Shown here: piece after piece, positions 24,709 through 33,025 of the stretch
Position numbering within the stretch: the stretch's first letter is position 1
How the letters are laid out: each line of letters begins with the position of its first letter
DNA from: Bacillota bacterium
GTDB lineage: Bacteria > Bacillota > Clostridia > Oscillospirales > Feifaniaceae
NCBI GenBank assembly: GCA_030705925.1
Contig: JAUZPM010000009.1
Span: 1-46,217, forward strand
Length of the DNA stretch: 46,217 bases
Direction: 5' to 3'
Notes under the pieces: generated by a model
Database searches by the model: none
What the model saw: the letters and a program-made list of their open reading frames with translations, nothing else
Told to the model about the DNA's origin: nothing
Translations under genes and position numbers: made by a program

Positions 24709-25835
24709 TGTATAAAGTTCTTCAAGTATCAAGTGATACTAATATCGGCGGCGCGGGGAAAGTGCTGCTTACATATCTTGATGCGTATGATAAAAAGAAA
24801 TTCAACGTCTCCGTTGTCATGCCTAGAGGAAGTCTTTTAAAGGCACCTGTTTCAGCAAAAAAAGCGAGAATAATTGAAATAGACGGCATGCGTGACAAGT
24901 CGCTTGATCCATCCGCTATAAGAATTTTATATAAGCTGTTCAAAAAGGAAAAGCCTGACATTGTGCATACGCATGCGAGCCTTTCAGCGCGCATAGCTGC
25001 GCGCCTTGCAGGTGTTCCGGCAGTAGTATATACGAGGCACAGCCTTTTTACGCCAACCGGATTTTTTTCGAAGGGATTGGGAAAGGCTTTTAATGCATGG
25101 CTCAATAACTCAACTACCGACGCCGTGATAGCAGTGGCTGATGCGGCAAAGGACGAGCTTATTTCAGCAGGTGTAAAACCTGAAAAAGTGCATGTCGTAT
25201 TAAACGGAGTTGCACCCCTTAGGCCAATTGACGAAAAACGAAGGGATCAGCTCAGAAAAAAATTTGGAATAGGTAAGGATGAAAAATCTGCGGCGATTAT
25301 TGGGCGCCTTTCTGCTGTAAAAGGACATGAATATTTTGTCGAGGCGGCTAGGCTAGTTCTTGAAAAAGGCATCAAGGCAAAATTTCTTATTGCAGGAACG
25401 GGAGAGCGTGAAGCGGAACTTAAGGAACTCGTTAAAGCAAAAGGGCTTGAAGAGAGTGTATTGTTCACTGGCTTTCTGGAAAATATAGGCGAACTCGTGA
25501 ACTGCATTGATATTGAAGTCAACAGCTCTCTATCGGAGGCGACCAGCCTCGCGCTGATCGAGGCTATGAGTCTTGGTAAGCCTTGTGTCGTTACAGATGC
25601 GGGCGGGAACCGCGGCGTGGTGGAAAATGAAGTATGCGGATATGTAGTCCCAGTCGGTGACCCGTATGCACTGGCTGACAAGATCACACTTTTATTTACA
25701 GATAATGAGATTTATAACATGATGAGTATTAACAGCCGGTCACGATATGAAAATGATTTCACAGCACGAGCGATGACAGCATCAATCGAACAGGTTTATG
25801 TTGAAACGTTGAACAAAAAGAGTTTTCATAAGTGA
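24708..25835 (+). CDS. Glycosyltransferase family 4 protein
   Basis: A GT-B retaining glycosyltransferase. The N-terminal acceptor domain has the glycine turn TNIGGAGKVLLTYL and PDIVHTHASLSARIAARLAG. The C-terminal nucleotide-sugar domain has AAIIGRLSAVKGHEYFVEAA, FLIAGTGERE and the E-x7-E motif in EATSLALIEAMSLGKPCV. Length is 375 residues, normal. No membrane segment, so it acts on the cytoplasmic face. Donor sugar and acceptor are unknown; its place after the ligase-like and DUF4330 genes points to a cell-surface polysaccharide. Confidence 0.92.
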   Translation: MYKVLQVSSDTNIGGAGKVLLTYLDAYDKKKFNVSVVMPRGSLLKAPVSAKKARIIEIDGMRDKSLDPSAIRILYKLFKKEKPDIVHTHASLSARIAARLAGVPAVVYTRHSLFTPTGFFSKGLGKAFNAWLNNSTTDAVIAVADAAKDELISAGVKPEKVHVVLNGVAPLRPIDEKRRDQLRKKFGIGKDEKSAAIIGRLSAVKGHEYFVEAARLVLEKGIKAKFLIAGTGEREAELKELVKAKGLEESVLFTGFLENIGELVNCIDIEVNSSLSEATSLALIEAMSLGKPCVVTDAGGNRGVVENEVCGYVVPVGDPYALADKITLLFTDNEIYNMMSINSRSRYENDFTARAMTASIEQVYVETLNKKSFHK

Positions 25836-25886
25836 TCTTAAGTTGAGCAAATTAACTAATAATAATATATGCCAACTAATTTTATA

Positions 25887-25915
25887 TTGACTTTGCACTA
25901 CATTTTTAGTATTCT
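25887..25915 (+). promoter_or_regulatory. Predicted SigA promoter of ptsH
   Basis: TTGACT (25887-25892), a 17-base spacer and TATTCT (25910-25915). Transcription would begin about 35 bases before the HPr ATG. It is well placed after the GT4 gene and before a monocistronic HPr unit that ends in a hairpin terminator. Confidence 0.6.
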
Positions 25916-25956
25916 GTATTTATAATGAAATGTTGATATTGGGAAGGCGTGATAAT

Positions 25957-26220
25957 ATGTTTTCTAAAGAGGTAACCGTTCAAAACCAGGTTGGCTTACA
26001 CGCAAGACCGGCAACCTTTTTTATTCAGAAGGCAAATGAGTTCAAATCATCAATATGGGTCGAAAAAGACGACAGACGTGTTAACGCGAAAAGCCTTTTG
26101 GGTGTTTTATCACTCGGTATCCAAAAGGGAACAAAAATAATGATATGTGCTGACGGCGCTGACGAGGAACTTGCCGTAAACGCTCTTATCGAACTTGTTA
26201 ATTCCAATTTTAACGAATAA
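25957..26220 (+). CDS. ptsH: Phosphocarrier protein HPr
   Basis: An 87-residue HPr that passes phosphate from enzyme I to sugar-specific EII enzymes. The active histidine is His15 in VGLHARPATF. The regulatory Ser46 site is present in NAKSLLGVLSLG, so HPr kinase/CcpA control is possible. Having His15 distinguishes it from Crh. An upstream in-frame start at 25930 lacks a ribosome site. No enzyme I gene is adjacent; the gene has its own promoter and terminator. Confidence 0.93.
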   Translation: MFSKEVTVQNQVGLHARPATFFIQKANEFKSSIWVEKDDRRVNAKSLLGVLSLGIQKGTKIMICADGADEELAVNALIELVNSNFNE

Positions 26221-26245
26221 TTTAACTTTATAATGTAAATAACAG

Positions 26246-26271
26246 GCTGTGTCGTCAGACGCAGCTTTTTT
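26246..26271 (+). terminator. Intrinsic terminator after ptsH
   Basis: GCTGTGTC (26246-26253) pairs with GACGCAGC (26258-26265) around GTCA with one G-U pair, followed by six T. It separates ptsH from uvrC. Confidence 0.85.
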
Positions 26272-26292
26272 ACTATCACTGGAGGGGTGAAC

Positions 26293-28119
26293 TTGGACGG
26301 AGAAACACTGCTGCGGATAAAAGAAAAAGTGAAGAATCTGCCCGAAAAACCCGGCGTATATTTTATGAAGGACAGGGGCGGCAAAATAATATACGTTGGA
26401 AAAGCGAAGATACTGAAAAACCGTGTTTCACAGTATTTCAACGCGCTTGAAAGCCATACTCCTAAAGTTAAACGAATGGTTGCCGATGTGTTTGATTTCG
26501 ACTATATAATTACCGGCAGTGAAATGGAAGCGCTCGTGCTGGAGTGTTCGGAGATCAAGCATTATAAACCCCATTATAACATCCTGCTCAAGGATGATAA
26601 GACCTATCCATATATTAAAATCAACATGAACGATGATTATCCCATGGTTGAAATTACGCGGCGCAGAGGAAACGACAAGGCTCGCTATTTTGGTCCGTAT
26701 ACGGGAAATGCCGGAGAAATAATTAGTATTTTGCGGGCTACTTTCAAGCTGCCCTCCTGTAAACGCAAATTTCCGTCCGATATAGGACGTGGCAGACCGT
26801 GCCTTAACTTTGCAATAGACAACTGCATAGGGCTTTGCTCGGGACAGGTAAGCCGTGACGAATACAAGGCGACGATAGAAAGCGTTATAAGCTTTTTAGA
26901 GGGTAATTATGAAAGCGCTATATGTGAAATGGAACGTCATATGAAAGAAGCCGCTGAAAAGGAACAGTTTGAAAAAGCGGCTAAACTTCGTGACCGTATA
27001 TCTGCTGTTCGCAGGCTTTCAGGGAATCAAAAGGTCGTTGCAGCGCCTTCCGTCAACCGAGATGTGATTGGATATGCCGACAACGAGTTTTGCGCTGTGG
27101 CAACTCTTTTTGTTGTAAGAAGCGGACGCATAATATCAAAGGTAAATTACAGTCTGTTACGGGCGGATTTTGATGACAAGGCGGCGGGGCTTGCGGGGTT
27201 TTTAAAGCAAGTTTATGCAATGCGCGCCGATATACCGCGCGAGGTGTTGCTTCCATTTGAGTGTGAAGATATGGAACTTATAGGGCAGTATCTTTCAGAT
27301 AAGACCGAGGCGAAGGTGCACATTAAAGTGCCACAGCGCGGTGAGCTAAGGGCGACGGTGCATATGGTTTCTGAAAACGCTGCTGAAACTGTGAGGCTTG
27401 CTCTTAAACGTGAGGAAAAGGCGGCAAAGTCGATTGTAGACCTCCAAAATGTACTTTGCCTTGAAAATATTCCGTCACGGATTGAAGCTATCGACATATC
27501 AAATATGGGTGGCGGAGATAACGTAGGAGCGATCGTGCTTTTCTCAAACGGTGAGAAGGACAAAAGCGGATACAGGCAGTTTAAAATAAAATCCTTTGAG
27601 GGTCAAGATGACTATGAATCCATGAGGGAAGTAGTCAGAAGAAGGATCAAGCGTTATCAGGACGGCAGCCGTGGTTTTGAAATGCTGCCCGATCTTTTGC
27701 TTGTTGACGGTGGAAAGGGACAGGTTTCAGCGGTAAAAGGCGTTCTTTCGGAATACGGAATACAACTTACGGTTTACGGAATGGTGAAGGATGATAAGCA
27801 CAAGACGCGTGGGATCACAGACGAGCACGGTGAGGCGCAGCTCAAGATGACGTCTCCGGCGTTTACGCTTGTGGCGACGATTCAGGAAGAGGTGCACCGG
27901 TTTGCTATTGGATTTCAGGCCAAAACGCATAAAAAGAAGGTTGTAAAAACTGAACTTGACAATATTAAGGGGCTTGGACCTAAACGCATAAAAAATCTGC
28001 TTATTAAATTCGGATCGGTGCAGAATATTAAAGAGGCTGATATACGCCAGCTTGCTGATACACCTGGTATGAACAAAGCCGCAGCACTGTCTGTTAAGCG
28101 TTATTTTGAGCAATTATAG
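26293..28119 (+). CDS. uvrC: UvrABC system protein C
   Basis: The excinuclease subunit that makes both incisions in nucleotide excision repair. The N-terminal GIY-YIG nuclease domain (PGVYFMKDRGGKIIYVGKAK) is followed by the UVR motif (EQFEKAAKLRDRI), the RNase H-like domain (EAIDISNMGGGDNVGAIV, LLLVDGGKGQVSA) and a C-terminal double helix-hairpin-helix (IKGLGPKRIKNLLIKFG). A GTG at 26287 lies one base from the GGAGG site. The TTG at 26293, with seven bases of spacing, is preferred. Length is 608 residues, standard. Confidence 0.96.
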   Translation: MDGETLLRIKEKVKNLPEKPGVYFMKDRGGKIIYVGKAKILKNRVSQYFNALESHTPKVKRMVADVFDFDYIITGSEMEALVLECSEIKHYKPHYNILLKDDKTYPYIKINMNDDYPMVEITRRRGNDKARYFGPYTGNAGEIISILRATFKLPSCKRKFPSDIGRGRPCLNFAIDNCIGLCSGQVSRDEYKATIESVISFLEGNYESAICEMERHMKEAAEKEQFEKAAKLRDRISAVRRLSGNQKVVAAPSVNRDVIGYADNEFCAVATLFVVRSGRIISKVNYSLLRADFDDKAAGLAGFLKQVYAMRADIPREVLLPFECEDMELIGQYLSDKTEAKVHIKVPQRGELRATVHMVSENAAETVRLALKREEKAAKSIVDLQNVLCLENIPSRIEAIDISNMGGGDNVGAIVLFSNGEKDKSGYRQFKIKSFEGQDDYESMREVVRRRIKRYQDGSRGFEMLPDLLLVDGGKGQVSAVKGVLSEYGIQLTVYGMVKDDKHKTRGITDEHGEAQLKMTSPAFTLVATIQEEVHRFAIGFQAKTHKKKVVKTELDNIKGLGPKRIKNLLIKFGSVQNIKEADIRQLADTPGMNKAAALSVKRYFEQL

Positions 28120-28176
28120 ATTGATTTTTACGGAAAATCATACTAATATAGAGTAAAGGGAAAAGAAGGTACGCAA

Positions 28177-28731
28177 GTGAGGGTAATAACCGGAACAGCA
28201 AGAGGCGCAAACCTGAAAACGCTCAGCGGGCTTGATACCCGTCCGACCATAGAAAGGGTAAAAGAGGCCATTTTTTCAAGCCTTTTTAATGAGTTGACAG
28301 GCAAACGTGTGCTCGATCTGTTTGCAGGAAGCGGGCAGATGGGTATTGAAGCATTGAGCCGCGGAGCAGCACATGCTGTTTTTATTGATGCGTCAAGAAA
28401 TGCGGCGGATATTGTAAGACAAAATCTGCTTGCGACACATTTAACAGATAAGGCAGAGGTAAAAGTCTGCGACTCTCTGGCTTATCTTAAGACGCTGCGT
28501 GAAAATTCTTTTGATCTCGTTTTTATAGATCCTCCATATGGCAAGGGACTTGTGAATGCTTCTCTGGAACTGCTGAGTAAGACACGCGCGTTATCAGACA
28601 ATGCAGTTGTAATCTGTGAAAGTGACGAGCCTGACGAGGTTTTTTCAGAGTTTGGGAAAATAACGCTTCAGAAGACAGCAAAGTATGGAAGGGTCGTCAT
28701 CCGTTATTTTAGAAACGGTTTGGGGGAATAG
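28177..28731 (+). CDS. rsmD: 16S rRNA (guanine966-N2)-methyltransferase RsmD
   Basis: Methylates G966 of 16S rRNA using S-adenosylmethionine. SAM motif I is VLDLFAGSGQMGIEALSRGA (about residues 45-64) and the catalytic motif IV is FIDPPYGKG. The N-terminus ITGTARGANL and TRPTIERVKEAIFS are family hallmarks. Length is 184 residues; the start is GTG after AGAAGG. It pairs with coaD two bases downstream, the standard Firmicutes arrangement. Confidence 0.96.
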   Translation: MRVITGTARGANLKTLSGLDTRPTIERVKEAIFSSLFNELTGKRVLDLFAGSGQMGIEALSRGAAHAVFIDASRNAADIVRQNLLATHLTDKAEVKVCDSLAYLKTLRENSFDLVFIDPPYGKGLVNASLELLSKTRALSDNAVVICESDEPDEVFSEFGKITLQKTAKYGRVVIRYFRNGLGE

Positions 28732-28733
28732 AT

Positions 28734-29210
28734 TTGGTTACCGCACTTATACCGGGAAGCTTTAATCCGCCGACGAAAGGACATCTTGATATCATAAGCC
28801 GGTGCGCTGATGTTTTTGAAAATGTACGTGTAGTGGTGATAAAAAATACAGCTAAGGTTCAGACATTCACTTCTGATGAGTGCGCAGAAATGCTCAGAAT
28901 TATTACGAAGGATATGCCTAATGTGTCGGTGGACACCGCAGAGGGGCTGGTTGTCGATTATGCAAAAAAAATTGGAGCAGGCGTTATAGTAAAAGGACTT
29001 AGAAATGCCCGCGATCTTGATTTTGAGATACAAATGGCGGAAGCAAACAATCTGATGACCGGCATTGAAACCATGCTTATAGCTTCTCGAGGGGACAATA
29101 TCCATATAAGCTCGAGTCTTGTGCGTGAGATTGCGTCGCTTGGCGGGGATATTTCAAAATTTGTTCCTCCAGAGATCTGTAAAATTATTACCGATAAATT
29201 CAAAAAATAG
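28734..29210 (+). CDS. coaD: Phosphopantetheine adenylyltransferase CoaD
   Basis: Transfers AMP from ATP to 4'-phosphopantetheine, the penultimate step in coenzyme A synthesis. The nucleotidyltransferase signature is PGSFNPPTKGH near the N-terminus. The substrate-binding segment is KGLRNARDLDFEIQMAEANN, and the ISSSLVRE motif is near residue 123. Length is 158 residues, standard. The start is TTG, with the ribosome site inside the end of rsmD (GGGGG). The first motif reads FNPPTKGH rather than the commoner FDPxTxGH. Confidence 0.96.
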   Translation: MVTALIPGSFNPPTKGHLDIISRCADVFENVRVVVIKNTAKVQTFTSDECAEMLRIITKDMPNVSVDTAEGLVVDYAKKIGAGVIVKGLRNARDLDFEIQMAEANNLMTGIETMLIASRGDNIHISSSLVREIASLGGDISKFVPPEICKIITDKFKK

Positions 29211-29273
29211 CATGCTTTTATGAAGCAAAGAGTATAAAATTAATGTGCCGTTTTTCGGCAGAATGGAGCAGGT

Positions 29274-29861
29274 ATGAATACATACGAATATATGGACAAG
29301 CTTGACGAGCTTCTTGACGACAGCTTTAAGGTTCCACTATCAAGTGGAAAATGCGTTGTGGACATGGTAATGCTGACAGAGCTCTTAAATGATATGCGTG
29401 AAAGTCTGCCCGTTGAGCTGAAACAGGCAGAGGCTATCGTGCGCGAAAGAAACGATATCGTTGCAGCTGCTCGCCGTGAGGCTGATATAATCACTAAGAA
29501 CGCGGAAGAAAAGGCGCGCCTGCTCGTTAGTCAGGAGGAAATAATACTGTCAGCTAAACAGCAGGCAAATGAGATGCTTGATGCGGCACGTTCACAGGCT
29601 AACAATATTATGGCGGATGCTAAGAAAAGTGCCGGAGAGGCCATCACAAATGCAAATGAATATGCCGCAAAGCACATTCGTGAAACTCAGGACGAGATCA
29701 CTAAAAGACGCACTGAGCATGAGGCAAAAATGCGTGATGAGATCAGGGCTGCTGAGGAATATGTCGACCTGATTCTTACAAAAACTCAGGAAGTGCTATC
29801 AAGCTCGCTTAAAGACGTGAAAAACACTTATACCGCGGTGAAATCAAAACGGTATTCGTAA
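29274..29861 (+). CDS. Coiled-coil protein downstream of coaD, function unknown
   Basis: A 195-residue, almost entirely helical protein with no membrane segment. From about residue 50 to 170 it is a long alanine- and charge-rich coiled coil (AARREADIITKNAEEKARLL, AKQQANEMLDAARSQANNI) like the stalk of ATP synthase subunit b or DivIVA-type proteins. The first 40 residues (YMDKLDELLDDSFKVP) form a short acidic head. It is probably a cytoskeletal or scaffold protein, but no named family can be assigned with confidence. A strong terminator follows. Confidence 0.75.
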   Translation: MNTYEYMDKLDELLDDSFKVPLSSGKCVVDMVMLTELLNDMRESLPVELKQAEAIVRERNDIVAAARREADIITKNAEEKARLLVSQEEIILSAKQQANEMLDAARSQANNIMADAKKSAGEAITNANEYAAKHIRETQDEITKRRTEHEAKMRDEIRAAEEYVDLILTKTQEVLSSSLKDVKNTYTAVKSKRYS

Positions 29862-29880
29862 TAGCGGCTTTACTGCTTTA

Positions 29881-29907
29881 AACCCCGCTTTACAGTGGGG
29901 TTTTTTT
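29881..29907 (+). terminator. Intrinsic terminator after the coiled-coil gene
   Basis: AACCCCGC pairs with GTGGGGTT around a six-base loop with one G-U pair, followed by a run of T. It ends the uvrC-rsmD-coaD-coiled-coil transcript. Confidence 0.9.
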
Positions 29908-29944
29908 AGGCTAAAATATACATAGTAAAAATTCGGAGGTTATA

Positions 29945-30673
29945 ATGGAAAAAATCAATGTTGCGGGGCTGCTTGTTGGAAATGTGACTATGAGTGAAGC
30001 GGTTGACGCTGTTATAAAATTTGCTCAGGACAGAACGCAGCCATCAGTCGTAGTGACCCCTAACGCTGAAATAGCAAAAGACGCTCTCGATAACAATGAG
30101 TTTTTGCAAACATTAAACAAAGCTGATATGATAGTACCGGACGGTGCCGGCATCGTGCTTGCAGCAAAAATTTTGGGCACGCCCCTCAAATGCAAAGTTG
30201 CAGGCTGTGATCTTGCTGCCGCCCTTCTTCCGGAACTTGAGAAAAATGGGCTTTCACTTTTTCTTTTCGGGTCTGAACCAGGGGTCGCGGAAAAAGCGGC
30301 GGACAATATAAAGGCGAAATGCCCGAAACTCAATATTTGCGGAACGCTCAACGGTTTTTTCAAAAGCGATGATGACGTCATTCCGACCATTTCGGCTGCA
30401 AAGCCTGACGTTCTTTTTGTGTGTCTCGGCGCACCTAAACAGGAACATTTTATGTTCAACAATCGTGACAGGCTGGATGTTGGTGTAATGCTGGGACTGG
30501 GCGGAACAGTGAATGTTATGGCTGGAACAGCTCAGCGCGCGCCGGAATTTTTCGTTAAAATGAACCTTGAGTGGTTCTATAGACTCTTGAAAGAGCCAAA
30601 ACGTTTTAAAAGGATGCTGAAACTGCCCGCTTATATAATCGAAGTAAATAAGATGAAGAATAGAAATAAATAG
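29945..30673 (+). CDS. WecG/TagA/CpsF family glycosyltransferase
   Basis: A GT26 enzyme that adds N-acetylmannosamine (or a similar sugar) to a lipid-linked GlcNAc, as in wall teichoic acid or enterobacterial common antigen linkage units. Family motifs are VVTPNAEIAK near residues 36-46, IVPDGAGIVLAAK and VCLGAPKQEHF. Its C-terminus (RAPEFFVKMNLEWFYRLLKEPKRFKRM) is the basic membrane-binding appendage typical of TagA. Length is 242 residues. No other teichoic-acid gene is adjacent. A ribosome site GGAGG precedes the ATG. Confidence 0.92.
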   Translation: MEKINVAGLLVGNVTMSEAVDAVIKFAQDRTQPSVVVTPNAEIAKDALDNNEFLQTLNKADMIVPDGAGIVLAAKILGTPLKCKVAGCDLAAALLPELEKNGLSLFLFGSEPGVAEKAADNIKAKCPKLNICGTLNGFFKSDDDVIPTISAAKPDVLFVCLGAPKQEHFMFNNRDRLDVGVMLGLGGTVNVMAGTAQRAPEFFVKMNLEWFYRLLKEPKRFKRMLKLPAYIIEVNKMKNRNK

Positions 30674-30687
30674 CTTTGGAGAGTACT

Positions 30688-31461
30688 ATGAAGGTAACAT
30701 TAATTACTCATACGCCTGAACCGGAAAAAATCGTTGCCGCCGCTGCCCGAATATGCTATTCAGCGTGCACAATAGAGGATCTTCAGGGCAAAATAAGTGA
30801 TGAATCGGCGCGCGAATTTGTTGAAATGCTTTCACAGCTAGGCCATGAAAGCCCGATCGAACACGTATCATTTACTTTCGGGATCGAGGGCGTTTCTAGA
30901 GCCCTGCTTGCTCAGATCACACGTCACCGCATTGCCTCTTTCAGTGTGCAGAGCCAGCGCTATGTAAAAGAAGGTCATTTTGAATATGTGCTTCCGCCTG
31001 AGATCGATAAGATTCCTGAGGCAAAAGCTGAGTTTCTTGCTGCAATGGAAGAGGATCAGAGGCATTATGATAATTTGACAGCAATACTGAAGGAAAATCA
31101 TAAAAAATAGCTTATTGCTGGTGGCATGGATGAAAAGGAAGCGGAAAGGGCTGCGGGCAAAAAAGCTATTGAAGATGCGCGCTTTGTTCTTCCAAACGCC
31201 TGTGATACAAAAATGCTTGTAACGATGAACGCAAGGTCATTAATTAACTTTTTCAATCTACGCTGTTGCAACCGTGCACAATGGGAGATCAGAGCGGTTG
31301 CGACTGAGATGCTGAGGCTGGTTAGACAAGTTGCGCCTTCGATATTTAAATTTGCAGGGCCGTCATGCTTAACAAAGCCTTGCCCGGAAGGGAAAATGGC
31401 TTGCGGACAAATGACTGAGGTTAGAAAAAAATTTAAGACGCTTGGTGAGAATCGTGAATAA
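30688..31461 (+). pseudogene. thyX: FAD-dependent thymidylate synthase ThyX interrupted by one in-frame TAG
   Basis: ThyX makes dTMP from dUMP using methylene-tetrahydrofolate and reduced flavin. Codons 1-140 carry the motif RHRIASFSVQSQR (residues 79-91). Codon 141 is TAG (31108-31110). The same frame then stays open for 116 further codons with the rest of the family ([46 protein letters not shown]). So it is a clean single nonsense codon, not a frameshift, in a region that is variable in the family. The total of 257 codons is normal. It could be a disabled gene, a read-through gene, two pieces that reassociate (an ATG at 31126 has only a poorly spaced GGTGG), or a sequencing error. Confidence 0.85.
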
Positions 31462-32131
31462 AAAAGGTTTTTTGATCGTGGTGGATGGGCTTGACGGTAG
31501 CGGCAAATCGACACAGGTTAAGCTGCTCGGCTCACGACTTGCTGATGCCGGGTATAATGTGAGACAAATCGAGTTTCCGACATATACTAAATCATCGGCT
31601 CTTATCGAGATGTACCTTCACGGAGAGTTTGGAAACAAGCCTGAAGATGTCAGCGGATATGCAGCCTCTGTCTTTTACACAGTGGATCGGTATGCGTCCT
31701 TTAAAAAAGACTGGGGAGAAGATTATAATAGTGGTTCAGTTATACTTACCGGTAGATATACGACTTCTAATGCTATACATCAGTGCTCGAAACTGCCACG
31801 TGAAAAATGGAACGAATATCTGAAATGGCTTGAAGAGTTTGAATATGGCATTATGGGGCTTCCAAAACCTGATGCAGTGATATTCCTTGATATGCCGCCG
31901 GAATATTCAGAACAGCTTTTGAATGTTCGTTATAACAGCGACGATGGTAAGAAAGATATTCACGAAAAGGACAAAGACTATCTTAAACGGTGTTATGAAA
32001 CGGCATATGCGGCTGCCCCAAAACTTAACTGGACGATGGTTTCGTGTATTAAAGACGGCAAAATAAAAAACATAAATGAACTTAATGATGAAATTTTTGA
32101 AATGCTCAAAGCTGTATTGGAGAACAGATGA
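31454..32131 (+). CDS. tmk: Thymidylate kinase-like protein
   Basis: A P-loop dNMP kinase that would phosphorylate dTMP to dTDP. The P-loop is [13 protein letters not shown] near residues 10-22. The usual DRY motif appears as [11 protein letters not shown], with Gly in place of Asp, as in a longer Tmk-like subfamily, and the lid segment is atypical. The GTG at 31454 gives the family N-terminus and overlaps thyX by eight bases; a TTG at 31442 is the alternative. Next to thyX it suggests a dTTP-supply pair. It may be a second Tmk, since the housekeeping one often lies with holB. Confidence 0.85.
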   Translation: MNKKGFLIVVDGLDGSGKSTQVKLLGSRLADAGYNVRQIEFPTYTKSSALIEMYLHGEFGNKPEDVSGYAASVFYTVDRYASFKKDWGEDYNSGSVILTGRYTTSNAIHQCSKLPREKWNEYLKWLEEFEYGIMGLPKPDAVIFLDMPPEYSEQLLNVRYNSDDGKKDIHEKDKDYLKRCYETAYAAAPKLNWTMVSCIKDGKIKNINELNDEIFEMLKAVLENR

Positions 32132-33012
32132 TAGAGTTTAAGAAGATAACAATTGAAGATAGAGATAAGGTAAACGAATATCTTAGCAAAAGCGGAAGAT
32201 ATAATACTGAGAGTTCTTTTGGCATATTGTATCTGTGGAAGGATGTATATGATACTCATATTGCCTTTATGGATGGGTTCCTTGTTGTAAGACTTTTTAG
32301 GAACGGTGAGATGCTGTTTTATCAGCCATGCGGCTCGGGCAATATTATTTCTGTTATTGAAAAATTAAAAAATTATGCTGAAGAAAAAGGTGAAAAGCTG
32401 CGTATTGTCTGCGCGTCAGCTGAATTTTCAAAGAAAGTTTCAGAAAATTTTCAGGTTGAAGTTACGGAGAAAAGGGATTATTTCGATTATTTATATCTTT
32501 CGAGCGATCTTGCAAACCTACAGGGCAAAAAATTTCATGCAAAACGTAATCATATAAATAAATTTATGACTATCCATACGTCAGAATTCGTACCGATAAC
32601 AGCTGAAAACAAAGGACTTGTCCAGGAAATCAATCGTAAATGGTGCAGGGAAAACGATATGTGCGCAGAAGAAACTATTAAGTTTGAAAGATGTGCACTT
32701 GAGAATCTGATCGATCATATGGACGAACTCAAGGGCAGGGGCCTTATTGCTTTTGTCGACGGGTCGCCAGCAGGGTTTACGGCAGGTACTCCTCAGTATG
32801 ACGGTTCGGATATGTTTATAGTACATTTTGAAAAGGCGCTCAGCGGGTTTGAAGGCACATATGCCGCGATCAACAACCAGTTTGCCTTGGCACTTGAACC
32901 AAATTATAAATATTTAAATAGAGAAGACGATGTTGGGATTGAGGGTCTAAGAAAAGCTAAATTATCATATAATCCTGTAAAGCTAGTCGAAAAATTCGAA
33001 ATTGTTTTTTAG
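32128..33012 (+). CDS. DUF2156 family protein (GNAT-like, phosphatidylglycerol lysyltransferase C-terminal-like)
   Basis: A 294-residue protein of the DUF2156 family, two tandem GNAT-like folds related to the aminoacyl-transferase domain of MprF. Typical stretches are SSFGILYLWKDVYDT near residues 29-43, KKFHAKRNHINKFM in the middle and LNREDDVGIEGLRKAKLSYNP at the C-terminus. No membrane segment is present, so it is not itself an MprF flippase. The aminoacyl or acyl acceptor is unknown. The ATG overlaps the kinase stop by four bases, and an acetyltransferase gene follows. Confidence 0.82.
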   Translation: MIEFKKITIEDRDKVNEYLSKSGRYNTESSFGILYLWKDVYDTHIAFMDGFLVVRLFRNGEMLFYQPCGSGNIISVIEKLKNYAEEKGEKLRIVCASAEFSKKVSENFQVEVTEKRDYFDYLYLSSDLANLQGKKFHAKRNHINKFMTIHTSEFVPITAENKGLVQEINRKWCRENDMCAEETIKFERCALENLIDHMDELKGRGLIAFVDGSPAGFTAGTPQYDGSDMFIVHFEKALSGFEGTYAAINNQFALALEPNYKYLNREDDVGIEGLRKAKLSYNPVKLVEKFEIVF

Positions 33013-33025
33013 ATTAGGAAAGTTT

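Noticed and set aside
31108-31461. Stop-codon reassignment (TAG as a sense codon) as explanation of the thyX break
   Set aside because: TAG is the natural terminator of several intact neighbours (recD2, trmD, khpA, rsmD, coaD, the TagA-like gene), so general reassignment does not fit.
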